DNA of 64,000 bases from an uncultured Acidimicrobiaceae bacterium (GTDB lineage Bacteria; Actinomycetota; Acidimicrobiia; Acidimicrobiales; SZUA-35), in the NCBI GenBank assembly GCA_947259095.1, contig CAMYLA010000026.1, positions 1 through 64,000 on the forward strand. The letters run 5' to 3'. The notes below the pieces were generated by a model. It was not told the DNA's origin. It did not search any database and saw only the letters and a list, made by a program, of their open reading frames with translations. This document shows, in pieces, positions 51,084 to 59,482 of the stretch. How positions within the stretch are numbered: the first letter of the stretch is position 1; every line of letters begins with the position of its first letter. A program made the position numbers and the translations under genes.

Positions 51084-52418
51084 ATGGAGCCAGACACTTC
51101 CCTCTTCGGCGACCTCACCGTCATCGAGCTCGGTCAGTACATCGCCGCCCCCTACGCCGCCGAACTCCTGGCCCACGGCGGGGCGAACGTGGTCTCGGTG
51201 GAACCGGTCGACGGCGGACCGACCCGTCACAACTCACCGCTCGGCCCCGACGGCGAAGGCCGCCAGTACGTCATCAAGGCCAGGGGTAAGCGGGCCATCC
51301 CCCTTCGGCTGTCGTCGCCGGAGGGGGCGGCCGTCGTTCGCCGCCTGGTCGAGGGGGCCGACGTGCTGATCACCAACCTCCGGCCCGGGCTGGCGGCCGA
51401 GATCGGCCTCGGCTGGGAACAGTTGCAGGCCGAGCAGCCGAAGCTGATCTACGCCGAGGTTCGAGGGTTCGGCGACCAGGGTCCGCTGGCCGAGGTGGCC
51501 TGTGTCGACATCGTGGCCCAGGCCGCATCGGGTCTGATGCGATCCCTCGGTCGCCGGGAGGAGGGTCGGGCGGTGCCCTCCGATGTGATGATCGCCGACT
51601 TCACCGCCGGCACCCTGCTGGCGTTCGGCATCGCCTCGGCATTGCGCCACCGGGAACGGAACGGCCGGGGCCAGCGGGTCTCCACCTCGCTGCTGGCGGC
51701 CTGCCTCACCGCCCAGCACCGCCGGGCCAACCGATTCGACCGGATCGACGATTGGCACGCCCGACTCCCCGAGCTCCTGGCCGACGCCGAGACCGGGAGC
51801 GGCTGCGGGAGCGGCGACGTCCAGCGGCCCGACATCGAAGAGATCGCAGCCTGGCGGGAGGAGCAGATCGGCACGCCGCCGTTCTTCTACAACTGTTATG
51901 CGGTGGCCGACGGCGAGGTGGCGGTGGGAGCGGTGGCGGCCAACGGTCCCCGGCTCCTGCGGATCGCCGGTCTCGACCCCGAGGACCTGGAGCGACCGGC
52001 CCAGCTCCGGGGGCTGACCGTGGCCGAAACGACCGACCTGGTCGCCGCCCATCTGGTCGATCATCGGGCCGATCGGTTGGTCGACAACCTGCGGGCGGCC
52101 GGGGTGCCGAGCGCCAGGGTCCGCTTCCTCGAAGAGGCCATGGCCGATCCCGATCTGGTGGCGGCCGGCCTGTTCCAGACCTTCGACCACCCCAGGCTCG
52201 GGCCGAGCACGCTGCCCGCACCCCCGGTGCGGTTCTCCGCCGTCGACTACAGCGCCGGTACCGACACCCCGGCCTTCGGCGGCCACACCGACGTGCTGCT
52301 CCGGGAGCTCGGCTACCCGGACGACGTGATCGGGCGGCTGGTGGCCGACGGCATCGTGGCCAGGGCCGAGGTCGCCCAGCCCGAACCGGTCAGGCCGGCC
52401 GATGGGCTCCGATCGTGA
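51084..52418 (+). CDS. CaiB/BaiF (class III) CoA-transferase
   Basis: A 444-residue class III CoA-transferase: LTVIELGQYIAAPYAAELLAHGGANVVSVEP, GKRAIPLRLSSPEG, LITNLRPGLAAEIGLGWEQL, and the catalytic Asp expected in VACVDIVAQAASGLMRSLG. It differs clearly in sequence from the family member at 42091, so the two are not recent duplicates. It probably activates a carboxylic acid by CoA exchange during catabolism. ATG 51084. The 3' end overlaps the convergent methyltransferase remnant by 29 bases. Confidence 0.88.
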   Translation: MEPDTSLFGDLTVIELGQYIAAPYAAELLAHGGANVVSVEPVDGGPTRHNSPLGPDGEGRQYVIKARGKRAIPLRLSSPEGAAVVRRLVEGADVLITNLRPGLAAEIGLGWEQLQAEQPKLIYAEVRGFGDQGPLAEVACVDIVAQAASGLMRSLGRREEGRAVPSDVMIADFTAGTLLAFGIASALRHRERNGRGQRVSTSLLAACLTAQHRRANRFDRIDDWHARLPELLADAETGSGCGSGDVQRPDIEEIAAWREEQIGTPPFFYNCYAVADGEVAVGAVAANGPRLLRIAGLDPEDLERPAQLRGLTVAETTDLVAAHLVDHRADRLVDNLRAAGVPSARVRFLEEAMADPDLVAAGLFQTFDHPRLGPSTLPAPPVRFSAVDYSAGTDTPAFGGHTDVLLRELGYPDDVIGRLVADGIVARAEVAQPEPVRPADGLRS

Positions 52419-53689
52419 ACGACAGCGGCACCGATCGGCCAAGCGGTTCCGGCAGTCGCCACCAGCCCGGCCGATCCGGCGCCGGTTCCATCCATGGCAG
52501 AAACGGCCACGGCAGCTCCCGATGCTCGTCGAGGCGATCGATGACCAGACCGGCGTCGACCAACGCCTGGACGACCGAACCGAGATGGTGGGCCCACTCC
52601 ACGCAGCGTGGTGACGCCACCTCCCCGGTCCCGATGTAGGACGCCGCATCGTCGAACCACATCGGTGGGCTGCCGTCGAAGTAGGGGTACTCGATCGTCA
52701 TCGCCTCGGGGGTCGCCTCGTCGGAGAAGATCATGGCCATCGGGTGGCCCTCGGTCATGTGGAAGCGGCCGCCCGGTCGGAGCAGGGCCGCCACCACCTC
52801 GGCCCATCGCCCGATGTCCGGCAGCCAGTTGATGGCCCCCACCCCGGTGTAGACCACGTCGTAGGTGCGGCCGAGCCGACGCCCCCAACCGGGCCAGCGA
52901 GACCGTGTCGGTACCGATGTGGCACTGCAGGTGGACCAGTTCCCGGCCGGCCAGATCGCCGAGATACCGCCGGTCGAACTCGATCACCTCCGTTTGCGCA
53001 ACCGGGTCGGCCACCAGCCGGTCCAGCGCATAACCGCCATCGCCGGTGTGGACCGGGACCCGGGCGTTCCAGTTGTCGAGGTTGATCGCCATCTCCGTCT
53101 CAGCGAGGTGGGCCGATTCGGTCCGGCCGGGCCCGCCAACCCGAGGTTGGACGATCGAGCCTGCCCGGTCCGAGGCGAGCAACTCCATCAGCAACCCGTC
53201 GGCCCAGGAGCCGTCGGCCTGGCGCTCGTAGCAGCGCATCACACCGACGGGCCGAAACCCGACCTTCCGGTAGCACCGGATCGCCGGCCGGTTGTCGGCT
53301 GCCGGATCGATCGTGAGCCGATGATGGCCGCGGTGGTCGAACAGATGGTCGGCCAGGGTGGCGATGGCATCGCTGGCGTAGCCCCGCCGGTGGGCGGCGG
53401 GGTCTATGTAGATGTCGATCGACGCATGGCGGTAGTCGCCCTCGTCCTCCTCGGCGAACTGGACGAGCCCCACCACGGTGCCCTGGGGGCCGACCACGGT
53501 CAGCAGATGGAGCTCGTCGTCCTCGAGATCCCGTTGGAACTCCGATGCGAGATCGTCACCCCGCCATCTCGACCGGACCTCCGGTGTGTTGCGGATCTCG
53601 ATCAGACGAGGACCGTCGGCGGCAATGGTGGTGCGCAGCCCGACCTTGGACCCGGCCAGTTCGATCGATGCTCCAACCGGTCTTCCCAT
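52390..53689 (-). pseudogene. GNAT acetyltransferase-SAM methyltransferase fusion, frameshifted by internal deletion
   Basis: From ATG 53689 a GNAT domain reads VGLRTTIAADGPRLIEIRN, the acetyl-CoA loop RRGYASDAIATLADHLFDHRG and a GFRPVGVMRCYER end. Without a stop it continues into a class I methyltransferase (NLDNWNARVPVHTGDGGYALDRL, LVHLQCHIGTDTVSLARLGA). At about 52870-52885 roughly 35-40 codons after motif I are missing and the frame shifts; the rest (YDVVYTGVGAINWLPDIGRW to SFTIGAHRPA) is in another frame ending at 52390. The upstream frame runs on as noise. The methyltransferase cannot bind SAM normally. The GNAT half could still be made. Confidence 0.75.
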
Positions 53690-53843
53690 GCCTGCATTCT
53701 GGCAACGATTCGCCGCCGACGTTGAGGAGTATTGATGGTGGCGGGGCCCGGTCAACCGCTCATCATCGGCCCCGGCCGGCCGATGACCTACTGGTGTGTG
53801 GCCGACATGAGTACCTGGTCCGTTCGCCGCGGCCCACCCCCGT

Positions 53844-54809
53844 ATGAGGGCTGCACGGCCGCGACCGACCGCCGCCCTCGCGGCCGCGCTGCTTGTCGCC
53901 ATGGCCGCGGTCGTCGCCACCGCGGTACCGGACACCGCGGTACCGGACACCGCGGTTTCGGACACCGCGGTTTCGGACCGCCGGTCGTCCGCCCTCGGGC
54001 CGCCCGATCTCGATGATCGGGCGGAATGGTCGCCATCCCCAGACCGGCCCCCGCTCGCCGGTCTGGCATACGCCGATGCCTCGACCCATCTCCCGGCCAC
54101 CGATCCCGGGGGTGCACCGTACCGAACCTGCACCTCCGACTACCGCCAGATCGACTGGGAGGCCGAGCCGGGCGCCATCGTTGCCGCCCATCGCCGAGCC
54201 TCGGCCGGGCCCTGCAGCACCGAGGCGTGGTACCGCAGAACCGCGTTCCAGAATGCGATCCTGGGGTTCATGGTCCTGGTTGGCGAGGCCTCGCTGGCCG
54301 AGGCACTGCCGACGGCAGACGACTCGGAGGCGATGGTGGCGAGCCTGCGTCGCCAGGGATTCGATCGGCTGGTCTCGATGGAGATCTCCGATTCGGGCCC
54401 CTGTGAGGGGGGCGGCGTCCAGGTGGCGATGTTCACCCTACGAACCCGGCCGAGCGGGCGGGACCGGTTCGACGGGGCGGTGGCCGGCAGTGCTCTCGAT
54501 GGCCTTGAGGCGCTGCTCGGTGGTGCCGAGGCGGCGGGGGCGACGGTGGAGCGGGGTGAGACCAAAACGGTGGTCACCGGCGGTGGGGCCGCCTGTGCCA
54601 CCGCCATCGTCCACGCCGGGCGGGTCTTCGGATGGCTGACCACCTCGGATCGGGGTCGACTGGACGGGGTCCTGGCCGAACTCGACCATGCGCCCGGACC
54701 GGCGCCCGGGCCGGCACTCGGCTCGGTCCGCCCACCGGGATCAGCACCGCCGGGGCGACCTGGCGAACCTCCGTGGCACTCCCCACCGCCGGCGGTCGAG
54801 CGGGCCTGA
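53844..54809 (+). CDS. secreted or membrane-anchored hypothetical protein with N-terminal repeat
   Basis: A 321-residue protein with a basic N-terminus and hydrophobic segment (TAALAAALLVAMAAVVATAV), immediately followed by repeated pentapeptides (VPDTA, VSDTA), so it is probably exported. The body has two Cys-containing regions (YRTCTSDYRQIDW, GPCSTEAWYRRTAFQNAILGFMVLVG, GPCEGGGVQVAMFTLRT) and a Pro-rich tail. No family is recognised. ATG 53844. It lies between the broken GNAT-methyltransferase and the sigma/kinase operon; function unknown. Confidence 0.7.
   Translation: MRAARPRPTAALAAALLVAMAAVVATAVPDTAVPDTAVSDTAVSDRRSSALGPPDLDDRAEWSPSPDRPPLAGLAYADASTHLPATDPGGAPYRTCTSDYRQIDWEAEPGAIVAAHRRASAGPCSTEAWYRRTAFQNAILGFMVLVGEASLAEALPTADDSEAMVASLRRQGFDRLVSMEISDSGPCEGGGVQVAMFTLRTRPSGRDRFDGAVAGSALDGLEALLGGAEAAGATVERGETKTVVTGGGAACATAIVHAGRVFGWLTTSDRGRLDGVLAELDHAPGPAPGPALGSVRPPGSAPPGRPGEPPWHSPPPAVERA
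53916..53975 (+). repeat. four in-frame 15-bp repeats
   Basis: Four 15-base units (consensus GACACCGCGGTACCG or with TTTCG at the end) encode ATAVP/DTAVP/DTAVS/DTAVS directly after the signal segment of the secreted protein. The near identity of DNA copies implies recent slippage. Confidence 0.85.
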
Positions 54810-54960
54810 CCGCCGAGCGTCGGTCTCGCCGAGCGCCGGTGTCGTCAGTTCCGAGGTTGGAGCACGGCCCGGGTCTGGGTCACCTTGGCCACGTCCGCAG
54901 CAACCATCATCCACAACGAACGATTCGGTGATGTGATCGCCGAGACCGATCGATTGGCCG

Positions 54961-54978
54961 CCCACCGGCCCCGGTGGG
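54961..54978. promoter_or_regulatory. perfect palindrome upstream of sigma-kinase operon
   Basis: CCCACCGG and CCGGTGGG are exact inverted eight-base arms around CC, 77 bases before the sigma-factor start. It could be an operator or a GC-rich hairpin ending the upstream transcript; no T-tract follows. Confidence 0.4.
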
Positions 54979-55055
54979 TGAACCTTGGACATGGAGATTG
55001 AAGCAGAGAGAAAAATGTGGCGTTTCGTCATCTAGCTGCAATAGGGTGAGCAAGA

Positions 55056-55736
55056 GTGGTTTGGCGATCAAAACACGACGAAAACCCCCAGAGGTCGGGA
55101 TCCGCGGTGGCTGACCTCGTTTTCCAGCTCGAGTCCGGATCTTCGCCGGCCGAGTCTCGGTTGAGCGCCCTTTTCGGAGCCGGCGACGACGCGGTGAGGA
55201 ACGAGGTGCTTGGCAGCCTGGCCAACTCGGCTTCGGCCGGCTCCCCGTTCTCCCTCGAACTGCTGCTCGGTCTCGTGACCGACCACCACCTGGCAGCCCC
55301 GGCCATAGGTCGTCACGTCCAGAGCAAGACGGTGGTGGAAGAGGTTGAGCAGGAGGTGTTGATCTCCGTCGCCCGCTCGATCCACCGCTACCGGGGCGAG
55401 TCCAAGTTCACCACCTGGCTCTACTCGTTGGCCAGGAACACCGCGGTCAGCGAACTGCGTCGCCAGCGCCGAACCTCGAGCATCAACGAAGACGACATGG
55501 ACGACTGGTCCCAACGCCGGGTCAGCTCCCTCGTCGCCGAACGGGACATGGTCCGAGAAGCGGTGTACTCGCTGCCGCCGGTGTTCCGCGAAACCGTGCT
55601 CCTTCGAGATGTGGAGCGGCTGAGCTACAGCGAGATCGCCGAACGACAAGGCCTGGCCATCAACACCGTCAGGTCCAGACTCTCGAGAGGACGGGCGCTG
55701 TTGGCGGCCCGGCTCCCGGAGCAACAGCCGGGCTGA
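55056..55736 (+). CDS. sigma-70 family (ECF) RNA polymerase sigma factor
   Basis: A 226-residue sigma factor. Region 2 is about residues 85-150 (VEEVEQEVLISVARSIHRYRGESKFTTWLYSLARNTAVSELRRQRR), with the classic FTTWLYxLARN segment. Region 4 is about 165-220 (LPPVFRETVLLRDVERLSYSEIAERQGLAINTVRSRLSRGRALL). The N-terminal 80 residues are extra and not typical. Start GTG 55056, with AGGGTGAG upstream. Its stop is four bases before the Ser/Thr kinase gene, so the kinase may regulate this factor by phosphorylation, as in the sigma groups controlled by membrane kinases. Confidence 0.9.
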   Translation: MVWRSKHDENPQRSGSAVADLVFQLESGSSPAESRLSALFGAGDDAVRNEVLGSLANSASAGSPFSLELLLGLVTDHHLAAPAIGRHVQSKTVVEEVEQEVLISVARSIHRYRGESKFTTWLYSLARNTAVSELRRQRRTSSINEDDMDDWSQRRVSSLVAERDMVREAVYSLPPVFRETVLLRDVERLSYSEIAERQGLAINTVRSRLSRGRALLAARLPEQQPG

Positions 55737-55740
55737 TCCG

Positions 55741-57267
55741 ATGGTTCGCACCAAGCACCGAATCGGCGGCTACCGCGTCATTGCGCCGATCGGCGCCGGC
55801 GGCTTTGCCACCGTGTACCGGGCCCTCAAGGAGTCGACCGGCCAGGAGGTTGCGATAAAGGTCCTGGCCGAGAACCACAGCCTGGTCGCCGACACCCGAC
55901 GACGGTTCGTGGATGAGGTCGGCCTGCTGTCGACCATCGACAGCCCGACCATCGCCAAGATCTACGAGGTCGGCGAGACCGAGAACGGCCAGCCCTACAT
56001 GGTGCTGGAGCTGGCCGACCGAGGAGACCTCCGCCGACGGTTGGAGGAGATCAGGGGCAGCCATCAGGTATTGAACCGGGCCGACCTGGCCATGCTGGCC
56101 CACCATCTCTACGACTCGCTGAACACACTCCATCGGGCGGAGATCGTGCACCGGGACGTCTCGCCGAGCAACATACTCATCCGCACCAGGCGGGCGCCGG
56201 GCCAGCAGGTCCGGTCTCGCAATGGAGGCGTGACCCTCCTCGAGCCGGGTGAGCGGTTCCTGCTCACCGACCTCGGCCACGCCAAGGACATGATCCGGGG
56301 CTCTGGGTTCACCGCCGGTGGTGGCACCAGGGGGTTCGCCTCCCCCGAGCAGCAGGACGACATCACGGTGGTCGACCTGCGAACCGACATCTTCAGCGCC
56401 ACCGCGATCCTCGAATGGGCCGCCCACGATGGCGAGTTCGCCGACGATCTGGAACCGTTCTTCGACATCGGGCTGGCGGCCGAACCGGACGACCGGTTCG
56501 CCACCATGACCGATTGGCACAATGCGTTCTCCGAGGCCCTTGGATCGGGGACCCCGGAGGGGCGGAGACGGTTGCTCGGCCTGGGCGGCCGCTGGCCCCG
56601 CCGGCCCGGCGGCGGCAGATCGAAACGCCGGGCCCGGCTGCTGGCGCTGACGGCGCTCATCATCGCCGCCATGGCGGTGCTCGGCGGCGTGATCCGGGCC
56701 GGCCCCGATCCCGCCGATCCGCAGGACCGGGCCGAGGCCTCGGGCGACGGCTCGGCGGAGAACGCAATCGGCGGTAGCGCCGGCTCGACATCGGAGTTCC
56801 GAGGCGTGGCGGTTTCGGTCCCCGATGGTGGCGGCGAACCGCTCACGGTGATGACCGCTGAGAGCGATGCCGTGTCGAGCAGGATCGTGCCAGACCCCGA
56901 ACCGTCGGTGATCGACGAGCTGTCGCTTGACGGCCCGATTGCCGACGTGGTGACCCCGGTCGCCGGTGCGGTGGTCGACGGAGACCTCGAGATCAGCGGC
57001 AGCGCCGCCTTCCCCGAAGGACCCGGCTCGGTGGAGATCACCGTCACCAATATGCGGACCGATGTCCATTGGGATCCGAAGAGCGGACGGTTCCAGCCGA
57101 ACCTGCGCCGCTTCGAGCTGTCGATCACCGGCGACCATCACCACGGTGCCTGGGAGTACTCCATTCCCGGCGAGCAACTCGAGCACGGCCTCTACCTCAT
57201 TCGGGTCTGGGCCATGGATGCCGAGACCGGCACCGGCACCGACAGCCAGACCGTGATCGTGTCATGA
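55741..57267 (+). CDS. membrane Ser/Thr protein kinase with C-terminal Gmad2-like domain
   Basis: A 508-residue Hanks-type kinase. The Gly-rich loop is IGAGGFATVYRA, catalytic Lys40 in VAIKVL, the catalytic loop HRDVSPSNILI, and the metal-binding motif reads DLG (LLTDLGHAK) instead of DFG. GFASPEQQDD replaces the APE motif. The C-lobe appears shortened. After a basic stretch comes one membrane helix (LLALTALIIAAMAVLGGVI), then an extracytoplasmic linker and a Gmad2-like beta domain (ADVVTPVAGAVVDGDLEISGSA, YSIPGEQLEHGLYLIRVWAMDAETG), a likely sensor. ATG 55741 lies four bases after the sigma stop. Together they form a signal-transduction pair. Confidence 0.88.
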   Translation: MVRTKHRIGGYRVIAPIGAGGFATVYRALKESTGQEVAIKVLAENHSLVADTRRRFVDEVGLLSTIDSPTIAKIYEVGETENGQPYMVLELADRGDLRRRLEEIRGSHQVLNRADLAMLAHHLYDSLNTLHRAEIVHRDVSPSNILIRTRRAPGQQVRSRNGGVTLLEPGERFLLTDLGHAKDMIRGSGFTAGGGTRGFASPEQQDDITVVDLRTDIFSATAILEWAAHDGEFADDLEPFFDIGLAAEPDDRFATMTDWHNAFSEALGSGTPEGRRRLLGLGGRWPRRPGGGRSKRRARLLALTALIIAAMAVLGGVIRAGPDPADPQDRAEASGDGSAENAIGGSAGSTSEFRGVAVSVPDGGGEPLTVMTAESDAVSSRIVPDPEPSVIDELSLDGPIADVVTPVAGAVVDGDLEISGSAAFPEGPGSVEITVTNMRTDVHWDPKSGRFQPNLRRFELSITGDHHHGAWEYSIPGEQLEHGLYLIRVWAMDAETGTGTDSQTVIVS

Positions 57268-57282
57268 CCTGAGCCGACCGGT

Positions 57283-57298
57283 CGGGCCTGACGGCCCG
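57283..57298. terminator. GC-rich hairpin after the kinase gene
   Basis: CGGGCC (57283-57288) and GGCCCG (57293-57298) form a six-pair stem with a TGAC loop 15 bases after the kinase stop. There is no T-tract, as is common for actinobacterial terminators. Confidence 0.4.
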
Positions 57299-57519
57299 GG
57301 AGCCGTCCGCACCGGCCCGGAACAGGTCGATCTGGACGCCGGCGACCGCCGAGCCATCCGGTTCCGCCTCTGTTTTCACCGAAACCGTACCTGGCAACAA
57401 TATTGCGCTTTGATGACGACCTCCTGGGTACTTTTTCCCGACCTGCGGTTTTTGCCCGCCGGTGGCGCCGGTCCGAGGCCCGGCAACGGGTCGTCGAAAC
57501 CGCCAAATAGGATGATCCG

Positions 57520-58566
57520 ATGTCCCCATCGGCGCAGGCCACCACTGGAAGGAACGGCGGCGAGGTGGTGATCGAAGCCATCGACGTGGTTCGCCACTTC
57601 GGCGATGTGAAGGCGGTGGACGGGGTCACCATCACCGTCACCAGAGGCGAGGTGTTCGGCCTGCTGGGGCCGAACGGGGCCGGCAAGACCACCCTGGTGC
57701 GAATGTTGGCAACCCTGCTCCCACCGACGGCCGGGGTCTGCCGGATCGGCGGGATCGATGTGCAGCAGGATCCCATGGGGGTCCGTGCGCTCATCGGTCT
57801 GGCCGGGCAGAGCGCGGCGGTCGACGACCTGCTGACCGGCCGGGAGAACCTGGAGATCGTCGGCCGCCTGTACCAGCTTTCGAAGCCCGAGGCCCGCCGC
57901 CGGGCCCAGGACATCCTGGAGCGGCTGTCGCTGACCGACGCCGCCGATCGTCTCGTGAAGACCTACTCCGGGGGCATGCGACGCCGGATCGATCTCGGCG
58001 CCAGCCTGGTCGGGCGGCCGGAGATCCTGATCCTCGACGAGCCGACAACCGGCCTCGACCCCCGGACCAGGATCGAACTGTGGGAGTTCATCCAGCACCT
58101 GGTCGGTGGCGGCACCACGGTGTTGCTCACCACCCAGTACCTGGAGGAGGCCGACGAGCTGGCCGATCGGCTGGCGGTACTCGATCAGGGCAAGATCATC
58201 GCCGAGGGCACCTCGGACGAACTCAAGGAACAGGTCGGGGGCGACGTCCTGATGGCCGCCCCGGTCAACCCGGCCGACCTGCCGGCGGTGATCGAGGTAC
58301 TCGGTGGCCTCGACCATGCCGCGCCCTGGGTCGACGAGCGGCGCCAGCAGGCATCGGTGCCGGTCAACGACCGGATCGCCGCACTGCTGGCGGCGGGCGA
58401 GCTGTTCGAGCAGCGCAACATCGCCCTGCGGGACCTGGCGGTGTCGCGGCCCTCCCTCGACCAGGTCTTCCTGACCCTCACCGGCCACATGGCCGAGGAG
58501 CAAGCCGACGACGAGACCACCCCCCTGCCCCCGGCCGGGCAATCGAGCAACGGGTCGAGATCATGA
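57520..58566 (+). CDS. ABC transporter ATP-binding protein (DrrA-like)
   Basis: A 348-residue ATPase: Walker A GPNGAGKTT near residue 54, Q-loop GLAGQSAAVDDLLTGREN, signature YSGGMRRRIDLGASLVGRP, Walker B LILDEPTTGLD and a C-terminal extension ending with the DrrA-type block SLDQVFLTLTGH. Members export antibiotics, lipids or polyketides. The gene overlaps the permease gene by ATGA (58563). ATG 57520. Upstream, 57300-57519 is an AT-richer non-coding stretch that presumably holds the promoter. Confidence 0.92.
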   Translation: MSPSAQATTGRNGGEVVIEAIDVVRHFGDVKAVDGVTITVTRGEVFGLLGPNGAGKTTLVRMLATLLPPTAGVCRIGGIDVQQDPMGVRALIGLAGQSAAVDDLLTGRENLEIVGRLYQLSKPEARRRAQDILERLSLTDAADRLVKTYSGGMRRRIDLGASLVGRPEILILDEPTTGLDPRTRIELWEFIQHLVGGGTTVLLTTQYLEEADELADRLAVLDQGKIIAEGTSDELKEQVGGDVLMAAPVNPADLPAVIEVLGGLDHAAPWVDERRQQASVPVNDRIAALLAAGELFEQRNIALRDLAVSRPSLDQVFLTLTGHMAEEQADDETTPLPPAGQSSNGSRS

Positions 58567-59387
58567 CCGCAACCGACGCAGCAACCGAGATCGAGGCAGA
58601 CCGGAGCGGGCCGGTCCAACGGTCTGCACCGGCCCGGTTCGTCAACGACACGTTGACCATGACCAAGCGGAACCTGCTCTACCTCTATCGCCAACCCCAG
58701 ATCCTGGTGTTCACCCTGCTCACCCCGATCATGTTCGTCTCGCTGTTCAACTTCGTGTTCGGCGGCTCGCTCATCGTGCCCGGCTACGACACCTACGCCG
58801 ACTTCCTGATCCCCGGCATCATGGTCCAGACGGTGATGTTCGGCGGCAGCAACACCGCCATCGGCCTTGCCGAGGACATGACCCGGGGCGTGATCGATCG
58901 GTTCCGATCGTTGCCGATGTCGCGGCTGGCGGTGCTGACCGGGCGGACCCTGGCCGACGGGGCCCGGGGGGTGCTGACCAACACGGTGATCATCGCGGTC
59001 GGGCTGGTGATCGGCTTCCGGCCCGCCAACGGCCTCTGGTGGTTCCTGGCCGGCTTCGGCCTGGTGCTGCTGTTCGGCTACGCCACCACCTGGTTCTTCG
59101 CCTGGATGGGGCTGAAACTCAAAACGGTGGAGGCGGTCCAGACCGCCAGCTTCCTGCCGGTGTTCCCGCTCACCTTCGCAGCCTCCACGTTCGCCCCGGT
59201 CGAGAACATGCCGGGCTGGCTGCAGGTGTTCGCCGCCAATCAACCGGTGACGATCGTGGTCGACACGGTTCGGGCCATGATGTTCGGAGGCGAGATCGCC
59301 TGGCCGGCCACCAAGTCGCTGCTGTGGTGCGCGGGAATTACGGTGGTGTTCGCCTACCTGTCGGTGCGGGAGTACCGCAAGGGCTGA
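58563..59387 (+). CDS. ABC-2 type transporter permease (DrrB-like)
   Basis: A 274-residue permease with six hydrophobic segments: TMTKRNLLYLYRQPQILVF opens helix 1, YADFLIPGIMVQTVMFG and LAEDMTRGVIDRFRSLPMSRLAVLTGR are hallmarks of ABC-2/DrrB proteins, and FLPVFPLTFAASTFAPVENMPGWLQ is the conserved block before helix 6. With the overlapping ATPase gene it forms a two-gene exporter, presumably as a dimer of each. Start ATG 58563. The exported compound is unknown. Confidence 0.92.
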   Translation: MTATDAATEIEADRSGPVQRSAPARFVNDTLTMTKRNLLYLYRQPQILVFTLLTPIMFVSLFNFVFGGSLIVPGYDTYADFLIPGIMVQTVMFGGSNTAIGLAEDMTRGVIDRFRSLPMSRLAVLTGRTLADGARGVLTNTVIIAVGLVIGFRPANGLWWFLAGFGLVLLFGYATTWFFAWMGLKLKTVEAVQTASFLPVFPLTFAASTFAPVENMPGWLQVFAANQPVTIVVDTVRAMMFGGEIAWPATKSLLWCAGITVVFAYLSVREYRKG

Positions 59388-59482
59388 CCCCCGACCACGA
59401 TCACATTGGAGCCGCTGATGGCCGCTGTTCGAACGGAGCCTGCTGCGTCTGCGGTGCCAGGGGCTCGGATCGGATCCTGCTG

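Noticed and set aside
52313-52868. Extended C-terminal half of the GNAT fusion in the first frame
   Set aside because: After the deletion point this frame is Arg/Gly-rich noise; the real methyltransferase C-terminus is in the other frame ending at 52390.
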